Counted from the stretch's first letter, positions 1-5,934 are shown. The stretch is DNA of 8,262 nucleotides from Actinomycetes bacterium (GCA_021808665.1 JAKBBA010000142.1:1-8262); one strand, 5' to 3'. The notes: generated from the sequence alone by a model not told the origin. Program-made: numbers and translations.

Positions 1-1
1 G

Positions 2-265
2 CGTCTACGAACCCCGATCATCCAAGCCCTACGCCACCACGGCTACGTGAACTTCGACGACGGCGTCGAACGCTCCCTCGACATCGGCCCCCTCACCTCA
101 GACAACCACCAAACCACCCCCACCACACCCGCCGACCAGGCCGACCAGACCGCCCCGGCCCCCACCGCCCCGGCCCCCACCGCCCCGGCCGACCAGACCG
201 CTCCGGCCGATCCTGCCCCCGATGACATCAGGGCCGCCGTCGAGGAGGACACAGCCGGCCGATGA
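2..265 (+). CDS. 3' end of an unidentified protein with Pro/Ala/Thr-rich tail (partial)
   Basis: This frame is open from the left edge and ends in TGA at 263-265, so the start lies outside the window. The visible protein begins RLRTPIIQALRHHGYV and continues NFDDGVERSLDIGPL, which reads as folded sequence. It then becomes a disordered tail rich in Thr, Ala, Pro, Asp and Gln, with repeats such as TAPAP and PADQ, and ends DDIRAAVEEDTAGR. A GTG at 47 could start a 72-residue protein, but the frame is coding-like on both sides of it, so I read this as the end of a longer gene. The last 14 codons and about 60 bases after the stop recur at 1811-1918. I do not recognise the family; a C-terminal winged-helix fragment is possible but unsupported. 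Confidence 0.6.
   Translation, partial: RLRTPIIQALRHHGYVNFDDGVERSLDIGPLTSDNHQTTPTTPADQADQTAPAPTAPAPTAPADQTAPADPAPDDIRAAVEEDTAGR
149..208 (+). repeat. In-gene 15-bp tandem repeat coding a Thr-Ala-Pro tail
   Basis: The unit ACCGCCCCGGCCCCC occurs at 149-163 and 164-178, with a 12-base partial third copy at 179-190. A 20-base segment at 141-160 recurs at 189-208 with one mismatch. Fifteen bases is five codons, so slippage would lengthen or shorten the protein tail without shifting the frame. Confidence 0.7.
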
Positions 266-327
266 GACAACCCTCGTCCTTTATCGCCGCCTTTCGACCG
301 GTATGTGCCACACTCCAGTCGCGGTTT
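220..327 (+). repeat. Direct repeat DR1, left of the ATPase gene
   Basis: It matches 1811-1918 at a constant offset of 1,591 bases, with about 8 differences in 107 positions and no gaps by eye. It begins inside the coding tail of the partial gene (DDIRAAVEEDTAGR plus stop) and continues about 60 bases past the stop. The best-conserved block runs from CAGGGCCGCCG through TTTATCGCCGCCTTTCGACC to GGTATGTGCC. Homology fades after about 327. Confidence 0.9.
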
Positions 328-468
328 CGCTTTGGGGAGCCTTCGGCCGGAGGATCGGACGCCAACTCGACTAGGGACGAGGCCACCACGAACCTTCCGA
401 CGGGTCCCAGTTAGTCACCGGCCTCCTTTCCTCCCCTGGCGAGGCCCGCTCACATCGAGAAAGCCTTC

Positions 469-504
469 CCGTATAGAACCGTAATCATACGGACAGGCTA
501 TACT
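469..504 (+). promoter_or_regulatory. Promoter and operator of the AAA ATPase gene
   Basis: A good -10 box, TATACT, lies at 499-504, six bases before the ATG at 511. Transcription would therefore start at or next to the start codon, giving a leaderless mRNA. Upstream is the inverted repeat CCGTA-atca-TACGG (479-492), with an extra direct CCGTA at 469-473, ten bases (one helical turn) from the second. The inverted repeat sits in the spacer, where a bound repressor would block polymerase. No convincing -35 is visible. Confidence 0.55.
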
Positions 505-510
505 TTGCCC

Positions 511-1713
511 ATGTCGAGGACGAATCCGTACTCACCAGGAGCCGGTACCCGCCCCCCGGTACTGGCCGGCCGCGCCGGCCAGCTCGCGCTGGTGAGAAGC
601 ATCGCTGACCAGGTGGAGGTGGGGCGTGAGGCAAACCCGCTCATCTATACCGGGCTGCGGGGGATGGGAAAGACGGCTCTGTTGAAGGAGGCACTCGACG
701 AGTTACGTCGTCGGGGCTGGCTCGCCGGCTACTACGAGGTCCGCCGGGATGTCGACCCGGGCGCAGCGGTGGCCTCGATCGTGGACGACGGTGCTCGACT
801 GGCTGACGGCGGCATACGCAAGGCTTTGAAAGACGGGATTCATCGGATCGGACAGGCGAAGCTGGCAATCGGGGCCGCCGGAGTAAGCCTGGAGATCATG
901 CCGGCAGACTCAGCTGGCGCGGCCGCATCCGACCCCTATCCGGCGCTGCTGACCTTGTTGAGGGATCTCGGCGAGTCAGCCAGGAAGACCGACACAGGCG
1001 TGGCGTTGCTCGTCGACGAGCTCCAAGTGTTCCGCAAGCGGGATCTCGCCGTGCTGATCCAAGCTTTGAGCGCTGTCAAAGAGCTCCCGGTCGTCCTGAT
1101 CGGCGCCGGGTTGCCCTACCTCCCTTCAGAGATGTCGAAAGCGAACACCTACGCCGAACGGTTCCGATATGAGTCCGTCGACAGCCTCCGAGAAAGCGAC
1201 ATCCGCCTGGCGGTCACCGAACCCGCCAAGAAGGCAGGCGTAACCTGGGAGGACGCCGCAGTCAACCGGGTCGTCGAACTTTCGGCCGGGTACCCGTACT
1301 TCGTCCAGCTCTACGCCAGCGAGACCTGGGAGGCCGCCGACGACGCCGCCGACATCACCGCCAACGACATCGACGCAGCGCTCGTCCCGGTGCAACGCCA
1401 ACTCGACACCGGCCTCTACGCTGCTCGCTACGAACGGCTGAGCGAAACCGAACGAGCATACGTCCACGCCATGGTACGAACAATGGACCTTGAACGATCC
1501 GAAACCCCCTTCGACCTGCGCCTCCAACCCGAGCGAGTCGGATCCGGTGACGTGGCAGCCAACCTAGGCAAGTCGATCAACGCTGTGGCTCCCACCCGTG
1601 ACCGTGTCATCCGCAAAGGAGTCATCCACTCCCCGCAGTTCGGGCTGCTCGAGTTCTCAGTCCCCGGGTTCGCCACCTACGTAAGCCGCCGCATGCAGTC
1701 CGAAGGCCTCTGA
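511..1713 (+). CDS. AAA/STAND-like ATPase with C-terminal winged helix
   Basis: A 400-residue Orc1/AAA_16-like P-loop ATPase. Walker A is GLRGMGKT (residues 48-55). Walker B is VALLVDE (164-170), with the catalytic Glu after the Asp. VVLIGAGLPYL (194-204) fits the sensor-1 strand, and AGYPYFVQLYA (259-269) fits the lid helix usually written G-x-P-x-x-x-Q. Residues from about 305 to the end look like a winged helix, with a recognition helix near 350-369 and a wing at 371-390. Proteins of this build are common in actinobacterial genomes and plasmids, mostly without a defined function; DNA-linked or signal-transducing ATPase roles are usual guesses. No membrane segment or second effector domain is seen. 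ATG 511 is preferred over TTG 505 because the -10 box ends at 504 and there is no Shine-Dalgarno. The gene stands alone between two long direct repeats and converges on the HTH/whiB operon. Confidence 0.9.
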   Translation: MSRTNPYSPGAGTRPPVLAGRAGQLALVRSIADQVEVGREANPLIYTGLRGMGKTALLKEALDELRRRGWLAGYYEVRRDVDPGAAVASIVDDGARLADGGIRKALKDGIHRIGQAKLAIGAAGVSLEIMPADSAGAAASDPYPALLTLLRDLGESARKTDTGVALLVDELQVFRKRDLAVLIQALSAVKELPVVLIGAGLPYLPSEMSKANTYAERFRYESVDSLRESDIRLAVTEPAKKAGVTWEDAAVNRVVELSAGYPYFVQLYASETWEAADDAADITANDIDAALVPVQRQLDTGLYAARYERLSETERAYVHAMVRTMDLERSETPFDLRLQPERVGSGDVAANLGKSINAVAPTRDRVIRKGVIHSPQFGLLEFSVPGFATYVSRRMQSEGL

Positions 1714-1801
1714 ACGCCCAACCCCCGCCGAAAGAGCCGCCGCGCAGAAGGAGACGAGCTGAAACACGGCAAGCCGGGGGGCCATCCCGAAGCCGGTTCA
1801 G

Positions 1802-1821
1802 TGATGTCATCGATGACGTCA
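1802..1821. other. Near-perfect 20-bp palindrome at the left edge of DR2
   Basis: The core GTCATCGATGAC (1806-1817) is a perfect 12-bp palindrome. It extends to 1802-1821 with a single mismatched pair (T1805/G1818), and TGACGTCA (1814-1821) is itself palindromic. It straddles the left boundary of the second direct repeat; the corresponding site in DR1 lacks the left arm. It could be a recombination or protein-binding site, or chance. Confidence 0.5.
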
Positions 1822-1918
1822 GGGCCGCCGTCGAGGAGGACACAGCCGGCCGATGAGACAACCGTCCTCCTTTATCGCCGCCTTTCGACCGGTATGTGCC
1901 CCACTTCGGTCGTGGTTG
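1811..1918 (+). repeat. Direct repeat DR2, right of the ATPase gene
   Basis: Second copy of the sequence at 220-327. It still reads DDVRAAVEEDTAGR followed by TGA, as the left copy does, although here no full gene precedes it. The frame is open leftward through 1714-1811 but not in the ATPase frame. Between the ATPase stop and the HTH gene end (1714-1997) this repeat and its edge palindrome are the only structure I see. Confidence 0.9.
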
Positions 1919-1997
1919 TGGACGCGGCGGGTTCACGCCAGCTCCCCTGTGGGAAGCCGACCGGGTCTGTAGGTAGGCGAAAGGTGGGCGGGGTTGG

Positions 1998-2699
1998 CTA
2001 CCGGGCGGCAGCCCGGAGCTTGGCTTTTAGTCCGGCGATTAACCCTGAGACCGCTTCACGGTCTGCTGGGGAGGGTATTGATGTTGCCGCGGCTGGCTTG
2101 AAGTTGTTCATGGGGGGTGCGGCGCCGGTTGACGCACCCTCTGGAGGGGATGATCGGCCATCACTGTCCGCTAGGACAGTCGAGCGGTTCTCTGCGGCTC
2201 CGCCCGACGGTGGCGGGCTTGTCGCAGGTTTGGGGGCTGCTGTTGGGTGGTGGGCGGTGATGACGCAGTAGGAGGCCCGCTGCCGGCGCCTGGGAGCCCC
2301 CCCAGAGGCCGTAGCAGCGGCGGGGATCCGCAGGTAGTAGGAGTTCGCCTTCCGGCGACACCACCGTCCCCCAGGACCGCGTATCGGCTTGGAGCGGTAC
2401 ACCACCACATAGCCGAGTGCTTCCGCTTCCGCCCGGTAGCGGCGCACCGACCGGTCACACCGGCCGATCCGCTCCCCCATCTTCACCTGGTTACCCCACA
2501 CCGGTTTCCCCGCGTCGTCAGACCGAGACGCCAACAGCAACAGCCACGCCTTCGCCCCCGACGTCAACCGCACATCCCTGCTGATCCGATCCAACCACTG
2601 CCGACGCTTCGGCCATCCGGCCCGACGCGCCGCCCTGTTCGGGGCCGGCCGGTCCCAGACCTCCTGGTCCGAGACCCCATCGTCTACAGGGCCTCTCAC
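1998..2699 (-). CDS. HTH protein, replication-initiator-like, overlapping whiB
   Basis: From GTG at 2699 this is 233 residues. Residues about 30-125 form the recognisable part: WPKRRQWLDRI, then LTSGAKAWLLLLASRSDDAGKPVWGN and GERIGRCDRSVRRYRAEAEALGYVVV, which is a helix-turn-helix (cf. HTH_36, as in plasmid and phage Rep proteins) in the usual 'screen for condition, pick HTH, long C-tail' layout. Residues 127-210 are low-complexity Pro/Ala/Ser; the end (211-233) is a predicted helix rich in Ala, Lys and Arg. The GTG overlaps the whiB stop as GTGA, which indicates translational coupling; the frame is open further upstream, but that part lies antisense-like within whiB and codes a Gly-rich stretch. 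Replication initiation is inferred from the family look and the partition neighbours. No catalytic nickase or primase motif is visible, so a transcription factor is the alternative. Confidence 0.72.
   Translation of the reverse strand: MRGPVDDGVSDQEVWDRPAPNRAARRAGWPKRRQWLDRISRDVRLTSGAKAWLLLLASRSDDAGKPVWGNQVKMGERIGRCDRSVRRYRAEAEALGYVVVYRSKPIRGPGGRWCRRKANSYYLRIPAAATASGGAPRRRQRASYCVITAHHPTAAPKPATSPPPSGGAAENRSTVLADSDGRSSPPEGASTGAAPPMNNFKPAAATSIPSPADREAVSGLIAGLKAKLRAAAR
2001..2016 (-). terminator. Short GC hairpin at the end of the HTH gene
   Basis: CCGGGC (2001-2006), loop GGCA, GCCCGG (2011-2016), immediately before the TAG at 2000-1998 on the minus strand. There is no T-tract. It may end the whiB/HTH transcript, but it lies within codons, so it may be chance. 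Confidence 0.3.
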
Positions 2700-3055
2700 G
2701 CCGCCACCCCCACAACCAGCCCGACAGAAGACTCCCGCCTGGCCGCCGGCGGCTGCCAGGCCGCTACCAGCTCCACATACCAAACACCCAGGCGGCCTGC
2801 CGGCAGACCAGCAGCGATCCGGGCCCGGCGAGCCGGCACGGTCCCCCCCCACACCCCGAACCGGTATCCGAGGACCTCCTCGAGCGCCAAACCGGCCCAC
2901 AAACACAACTCCGCCACCGGACAGCCCTCACACACCCCGCCAGGCCCCCCAGACCCCCTACGGCCACCGAAGAACCCGTCACAGCCGGCATGCGCACACG
3001 CCGCCCAACCATGCCAACGCCCATCAGCGTCGACCAACACCGTCGATACCTCCAC
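2696..3055 (-). CDS. WhiB-family Fe-S transcription regulator
   Basis: It has the WhiB signature in order: WAAC, then FF, CEGCPVAELC and GVWGG, followed by the basic segment VPARRARIA. Counting from the longest frame (GTG at 3115), the cluster cysteines are 40, 62, 65 and 71 and GVWGG is 87-91; an additional Cys at 45 is unusual. WhiB proteins hold a redox-sensitive 4Fe-4S cluster and usually act with the primary sigma factor. I chose GTG 3055 (119 residues) because a strong Shine-Dalgarno GAGGAGG (3067-3061) lies five bases upstream. GTG 3115 with a weak TATCTC six bases before it would be a leaderless alternative. The gene ends in a 4-base overlap with the HTH/Rep-like gene, so the two are probably one operon and WhiB may tune replication or copy number. 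It is not one of the chromosomal Wbl types I can name. Confidence 0.85.
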   Translation of the reverse strand: MEVSTVLVDADGRWHGWAACAHAGCDGFFGGRRGSGGPGGVCEGCPVAELCLWAGLALEEVLGYRFGVWGGTVPARRARIAAGLPAGRLGVWYVELVAAWQPPAARRESSVGLVVGVAA

Positions 3056-3190
3056 AACAGCCTCCTCAAAGCTCGTCGAAGAACACCGACGACCCCAAGG
3101 ACTTCCATCCGCCACCCAACCGAGATACGATCAGGACCAACGTTTTTGGTGGATGCGGTTCCCTTGACTGGGGGTCGTCAGCAGTTGATG

Positions 3191-3216
3191 CGAGGACCGG
3201 TTACAGCCGGTCCTCG
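3191..3216. terminator. Perfect 10-bp hairpin between the HTH regulator and whiB
   Basis: CGAGGACCGG (3191-3200), loop TTACAG, CCGGTCCTCG (3207-3216). It lies 33 bases past the stop of the minus-strand HTH regulator and upstream of whiB. It has no T-tract on either strand, like many actinobacterial terminators. It could instead be an operator for whiB. Confidence 0.5.
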
Positions 3217-3248
3217 TTGCATGTCCGCCCCCCAAAGGAGGCGACAAG

Positions 3249-3653
3249 TCAGCCAGTCGCTAGGCAACCCCCCTGCTGAGACTCAACGGTCAACACCCAC
3301 TGACCATCCGGTCGGCGCCGGGCGCGCCCGTGCTTGGCCATCAGAGCAAGGTGCTTCCGAGCGTTACCGATGTGAATGTCGGCCAGGTCCGCCAGCTCCT
3401 CGGCGCTGACGGACCCGTACTCAGCGATGATCTCAGCCGAGCGCTGCCAAGCGGGAGGCCGGGCTGGGGTGGGACGGCGCTTTGCGCGGCGATCCCAAGC
3501 GTCCAGCACTTGACGGTCGATGTACCACCGGCCGTTCTCGCTGGACGCAGTGATGTAACCGAAGTTGATCATCCGGCGAATCACGTCCTGGGTCCGCCCA
3601 GTCAGCGCTGCCGCTTCGGTCGTCGTCACCAGATCATTAACCGACGTGTCCAT
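3249..3653 (-). CDS. Two-domain HTH DNA-binding protein (excisionase-type HTH plus winged helix)
   Basis: From ATG 3653 this is 134 residues. Residues 8-55 (LVTTTEAAALTGRTQDVIRR, then GRWYIDRQVLDAW) match the MerR/excisionase-type HTH: helix, turn, recognition helix, then a short wing with the aromatic-Ile-Asp segment that precedes a helix ending W-D. Residues 69-123 resemble a second winged helix, with EIIAEYGSVSAEELADLADI, a recognition helix near 95-108 and a basic wing RARRRPDGQWVL. The frame is open to 3725, but the extra N-terminal residues do not look folded, and CAAGAT lies eight bases before ATG 3653. The likely role is a small plasmid regulator; a phage or element excision factor is possible but no integrase is present. 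A perfect 14-bp palindrome lies 21 bases upstream and may be its own operator. Confidence 0.75.
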   Translation of the reverse strand: MDTSVNDLVTTTEAAALTGRTQDVIRRMINFGYITASSENGRWYIDRQVLDAWDRRAKRRPTPARPPAWQRSAEIIAEYGSVSAEELADLADIHIGNARKHLALMAKHGRARRRPDGQWVLTVESQQGGCLATG

Positions 3654-3673
3654 GAACAGGCATCTTGGCAGGC

Positions 3674-3687
3674 GTCCCGCGCGGGAC
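3674..3687. promoter_or_regulatory. Candidate operator: 14-bp palindrome GTCCCGCGCGGGAC
   Basis: A perfect palindrome 21 bases upstream of the HTH regulator's ATG. Position and symmetry suit an autoregulatory dimer site. It is GC-only apart from its ends, so in this background chance is not excluded. Confidence 0.4.
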
Positions 3688-4106
3688 CGCGGATGGTCAG
3701 AGAGTCCCAGGGCAACAGGAAGCAACCGGACGGCGCCTGCGTCATCGAAGAGGCCCGGCCGGCGATGCGATCGCTGACCTGGTCCCCCCCGACGCGTGAG
3801 TTGAGCTGGGGCTCACCGGTGGCGGTAGATCGTCGACGTCGATGGCGATCTCCTCGAGTAACCGCGGCGGAGCAGGTCCTCGGCCAAGCTCATCCCGCCG
3901 GGGGCCGGTTTTCACCGCAGCCAGAAACCCCCCCGCCGACAGCGTCGTCCCACTCCCGTTGGGGGACGGACCACGACGCTGACCTCTCTGCCCAGACGTC
4001 GACCTGCCGGTGGCGCTGGGGGCTCCTGACGGCGACCTCCCTTCGGGCACTTGGCATTCCGCTTCGGGTCCCACGGGGGGGGCCCGGCGCGTGGATACTC
4101 TCGCGG
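3688..4106. other. Gene-poor stretch between vapC and the HTH regulator
   Basis: No convincing gene lies here. The frames that stay open have an Arg/Pro/Ser composition typical of antisense frames and show no domain. One 26-codon minus-strand frame (3893-3813) reads MSLAEDLLRRGYSRR and ends STIYRHR, faintly like the recognition end of an HTH; it has no usable ribosome site and is probably a remnant or chance. There are G and C runs at 3947-3953 and 4074-4083. The stretch may be a decayed gene. Confidence 0.4.
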
Positions 4107-4508
4107 TCAGATGCGAAGGACAGGCAGATCCTCGAGGCCGGGAGCGCCCAACATCCGCTCGTCGGTGGTCATGAGCGCGGCGCCAGTACGGCGGACGAGC
4201 ACGACGTAGAGCGCATCGGCAACGGTCAGGTTCTCTCGGAGCGCCCACGCGTCCACGATGAGGTCGTCCAGCGCCGCCGGCGTCACGAGTTGCGTAAGCC
4301 TGGCAATCGCGAACCGGGCACGGTCTCGCTCCACCTCGCCCGAGCGTTCGAGACGCCGAAGGGCACTCGCCCCTTCTACAAGAAAGTGCGATGGGGCAAT
4401 TACCACGGCATCACGAGATTCGAGCGACGTGAGCAAGGCCTCACCGCGGGTCGTGCGGAGGACGATCTCGACGCCGGCCGAGGCGTCGAGGACAACAAGT
4501 GTGCTCAA
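4107..4508 (-). CDS. vapC: VapC-like PIN-domain toxin ribonuclease
   Basis: The 133-residue length is normal for VapC. The four acidic positions of the PIN active site are visible: Asp8 in VVLDASA, Glu45 in FLVEGASALRR, Asp98 in TVADALYVVL, and Asp116 in MTTDERML. These bind Mg/Mn for endonucleolytic cleavage of RNA, in known cases tRNA or rRNA. The start is TTG 4508, overlapping the preceding gene's stop as TTGA; no ATG or GTG is placed to give the conserved first strand. The overlap means its translation depends on the upstream antitoxin frame, the normal order for vapBC. All key residues are present and the gene appears intact. The target RNA cannot be read from the sequence. Confidence 0.9.
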   Translation of the reverse strand: MSTLVVLDASAGVEIVLRTTRGEALLTSLESRDAVVIAPSHFLVEGASALRRLERSGEVERDRARFAIARLTQLVTPAALDDLIVDAWALRENLTVADALYVVLVRRTGAALMTTDERMLGAPGLEDLPVLRI

Positions 4509-4684
4509 TCGCTAGTGGAATCCCGAATGGCTCGGACGAGCTGTGTCGGGGAGGTCTCCAGGGTGACGCGCTCGTCGTCGGCAAGGATCGATCGCCAAGT
4601 CCTTGCCGGGACGGCTTGGTCAAGTGGGCGCTCGTAAGTCACCATCCCAGCGGGGCGGGGCAACTCGCTCGCAGACTCAGGCAT
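4505..4684 (-). CDS. vapB: Small VapB-like antitoxin upstream of vapC
   Basis: A 59-residue frame from ATG 4684, beginning MPESASELPRPAGMVTYERP and ending VRAIRDSTSD. The stop TGA shares bases with the vapC TTG. Position, size and overlap make it the cognate antitoxin. The sequence lacks a plain AbrB or RHH signature that I can recognise. The middle (TWRSILADDERVTLETSPTQ) could hold short strands and a helix, and the acidic/amphipathic end would be the toxin-binding segment. It could also start at the internal ATG (residue 14). A -10 box TAGAAT ends nine bases before ATG 4684, suggesting a leaderless, separately started vapBC transcript even though parAB is on the same strand upstream. Confidence 0.7.
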   Translation of the reverse strand: MPESASELPRPAGMVTYERPLDQAVPARTWRSILADDERVTLETSPTQLVRAIRDSTSD

Positions 4685-4692
4685 TAGTTTTC

Positions 4693-4698
4693 ATTCTA
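4693..4698 (-). promoter_or_regulatory. -10 box of the vapBC promoter
   Basis: TAGAAT on the minus strand (4698-4693), eight bases before the vapB ATG, in an A/T-rich pocket (GAAAACTA follows). No clear -35. Predicted transcription start is at or next to the ATG. Confidence 0.5.
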
Positions 4699-4711
4699 CC
4701 CGACGCTCAAA

Positions 4712-4742
4712 GCTCGAGGGCCCCCGGTCTGGGGTGACGAGC
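4712..4742. terminator. Imperfect GC hairpin between parB and vapB
   Basis: GCTCG (4712-4716) pairs with CGAGC (4738-4742); within it CCCC (4721-4724) pairs with GGGG (4731-4734). It lies 37 bases after the parB-like stop and just upstream of the vapB promoter, where parAB should end. It has internal loops and no T-tract, so support is weak. Confidence 0.35.
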
Positions 4743-4778
4743 GGGGAACGGGTGAGGCCCCCCCTTGGATGTTCGGCT

Positions 4779-5222
4779 TTACCGGCGCTTACGGCCCGGC
4801 CCGGTGCTCCGCACCGCGTGGCCGGCGAGCAGCGTCTTGACCTCTGCCGGGCTCATCTCGTCCATGAGCTTGCGCAGCGCCAGGCGCACGACGGCGCTGC
4901 GCGACACGTCGACCTTGGGCCGCGAAGTCAGGCCCTCAACCCGGGCAGCCTCCATGAACTCGTCGGTATCACGATCCACGTACAGCGTGACCTTGAACGT
5001 CGCCCCCAAATCGAGCGGTGCCGGCGCTGGGCGACGCTGCTGCGGCTTGGCAGCGGACGGAAGGGCGGGCTCGACGGGTGCCGGAGGGTCGGCTGTGGTG
5101 TCGCTCTCGGGAGCGTGGCCCTCGACGGTTACCGGATGCCGGGGGGCCGGCATCGACCGCCGAGCCCGCTCGCGCTGAGCGCTGAGACTGGCGAGACCGT
5201 CAGGTGGGGTGTCGCCCATCAT
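4779..5222 (-). CDS. parB: RHH centromere-binding partition protein (ParB/ParG-like)
   Basis: 147 residues; the ATG at 5222 overlaps the parA stop (ATGA), so the two are coupled. Residues 1-70 are disordered, with an Arg cluster (QRERARR, 16-22) and Pro/Ala sequence. Residues 75-122 form a ribbon-helix-helix: strand TFKVTLYVD, helix DTDEFMEAARVEG, then SRSAVVRLALRKLMDEM. The end is basic (GPGRKRR). This is the layout of type Ib partners (ParG, Omega): a flexible N-terminus that engages ParA and an RHH dimer that binds short direct repeats upstream of the operon. Here an 8-bp repeat array lies exactly there. In ParG an Arg in the flexible arm stimulates the ATPase; an equivalent role for the 16-22 cluster is inference. 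It is longer than ParG (about 76 residues) because of the N-terminal extension. It has no HTH of the ParB/Spo0J type. Confidence 0.83.
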   Translation of the reverse strand: MMGDTPPDGLASLSAQRERARRSMPAPRHPVTVEGHAPESDTTADPPAPVEPALPSAAKPQQRRPAPAPLDLGATFKVTLYVDRDTDEFMEAARVEGLTSRPKVDVSRSAVVRLALRKLMDEMSPAEVKTLLAGHAVRSTGPGRKRR

Positions 5223-5929
5223 CCGTGCGCTTTCACGAAACCGGCCAGGTTGTGCAGGCTGCCGACGAAACCCTGGTACGCCTTGGGGATCGGGTCGTCC
5301 GACGTGATCGCAACCCGCTTCTTGCGGGTTTCGATCCCCCGGACGTAAGGGATAGGTTCCGCCACGGTGACGGGAGTGCCCTCCACGATCTGCGCTACCC
5401 GGCGAATCTCCGCTGCGCTCGGCACTCGGGGGACCATGTTCGGCACGATGACTAAGGGATAGTCGGGCATCTCTCGCACCATGCCCTCGGTGGCGTTGAG
5501 GTCCTTGGTCTTGAGCGGCACCGGCACAACCACGACCGAGGCGGCCGCGATCGCTCCGTCACCCGAAGGAGAGCCACCGCCGTGGGTGTCGACGACAACG
5601 AAGTCCTGGTCCCACTCCCCCGCCCACCGCACGAGCACATCGGCCATGTCGTCGGCAGCCGGCTGGTTGAGCGCGAAATCCGGGTGGCAGGGCACGAGAT
5701 GGGGCTTGTGGTAGCCGGCTAGAGGCCGGGGGGTGCGTCCCGACTCCAAGGCGTCGAGCAGCGGGACCCGCAGCCGGGTCTCGTGCCGGTAACCCCACAT
5801 CCGGGTCGCAGAGCCCTCGTCGAACTCCAGGTCGACCAGCGGCGCGTCGAGCAGCCATGCCAGCTCATAGGCCAGCGTCGTCTTCCCCACCCCGCCCTTA
5901 CGGGCGGCGACAGTCACAATCTTGGACAC
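5219..5929 (-). CDS. parA: ParA-type partition ATPase (small, type Ib-like)
   Basis: From GTG 5929 this is 236 residues. The deviant Walker A KGGVGKTT (11-18) has the signature Lys11. The second strand is LVDLEFDEGSATRMWGY (31-47), where most ParAs have D-x-D-P-Q; here Asp-Glu-Gly replaces the Pro-Gln. Walker B is FVVVDTHGG (110-118), and VVVVPVPLKTKD (132-143) is the following nucleotide-proximal strand. There is no N-terminal HTH, so it is the small class (ParF/Soj-like) that pairs with an RHH partner, as here. It would form ATP-dependent nucleoid-bound gradients or polymers that move plasmids. The frame is open to 6016, but that stretch is the repeat array. TACAAT five bases before GTG 5929 and the lack of a Shine-Dalgarno support a leaderless start. 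Autoregulation through the array is likely. Confidence 0.9.
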   Translation of the reverse strand: MSKIVTVAARKGGVGKTTLAYELAWLLDAPLVDLEFDEGSATRMWGYRHETRLRVPLLDALESGRTPRPLAGYHKPHLVPCHPDFALNQPAADDMADVLVRWAGEWDQDFVVVDTHGGGSPSGDGAIAAASVVVVPVPLKTKDLNATEGMVREMPDYPLVIVPNMVPRVPSAAEIRRVAQIVEGTPVTVAEPIPYVRGIETRKKRVAITSDDPIPKAYQGFVGSLHNLAGFVKAHG

Positions 5930-5934
5930 GAGCC

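Noticed and set aside
1801..2271. 156-codon plus-strand frame after the ATPase
   Set aside because: Antisense to the disordered tail of the HTH gene; no ribosome site or domain.
2247..3167. 306-codon plus-strand open frame
   Set aside because: It lies antisense to whiB and the HTH gene, is Pro/Arg/Thr-rich with no domain, and the minus strand carries clear motifs.
3742..4248. 168-codon minus-strand frame beside vapC
   Set aside because: Its first part overlaps vapC in another frame; the rest is low-complexity Pro/Arg/Ser.
3330..4637. 435-codon plus-strand open frame
   Set aside because: It is antisense to the HTH regulator, vapC and vapB, all better supported. The composition is typical of a GC-rich shadow frame.
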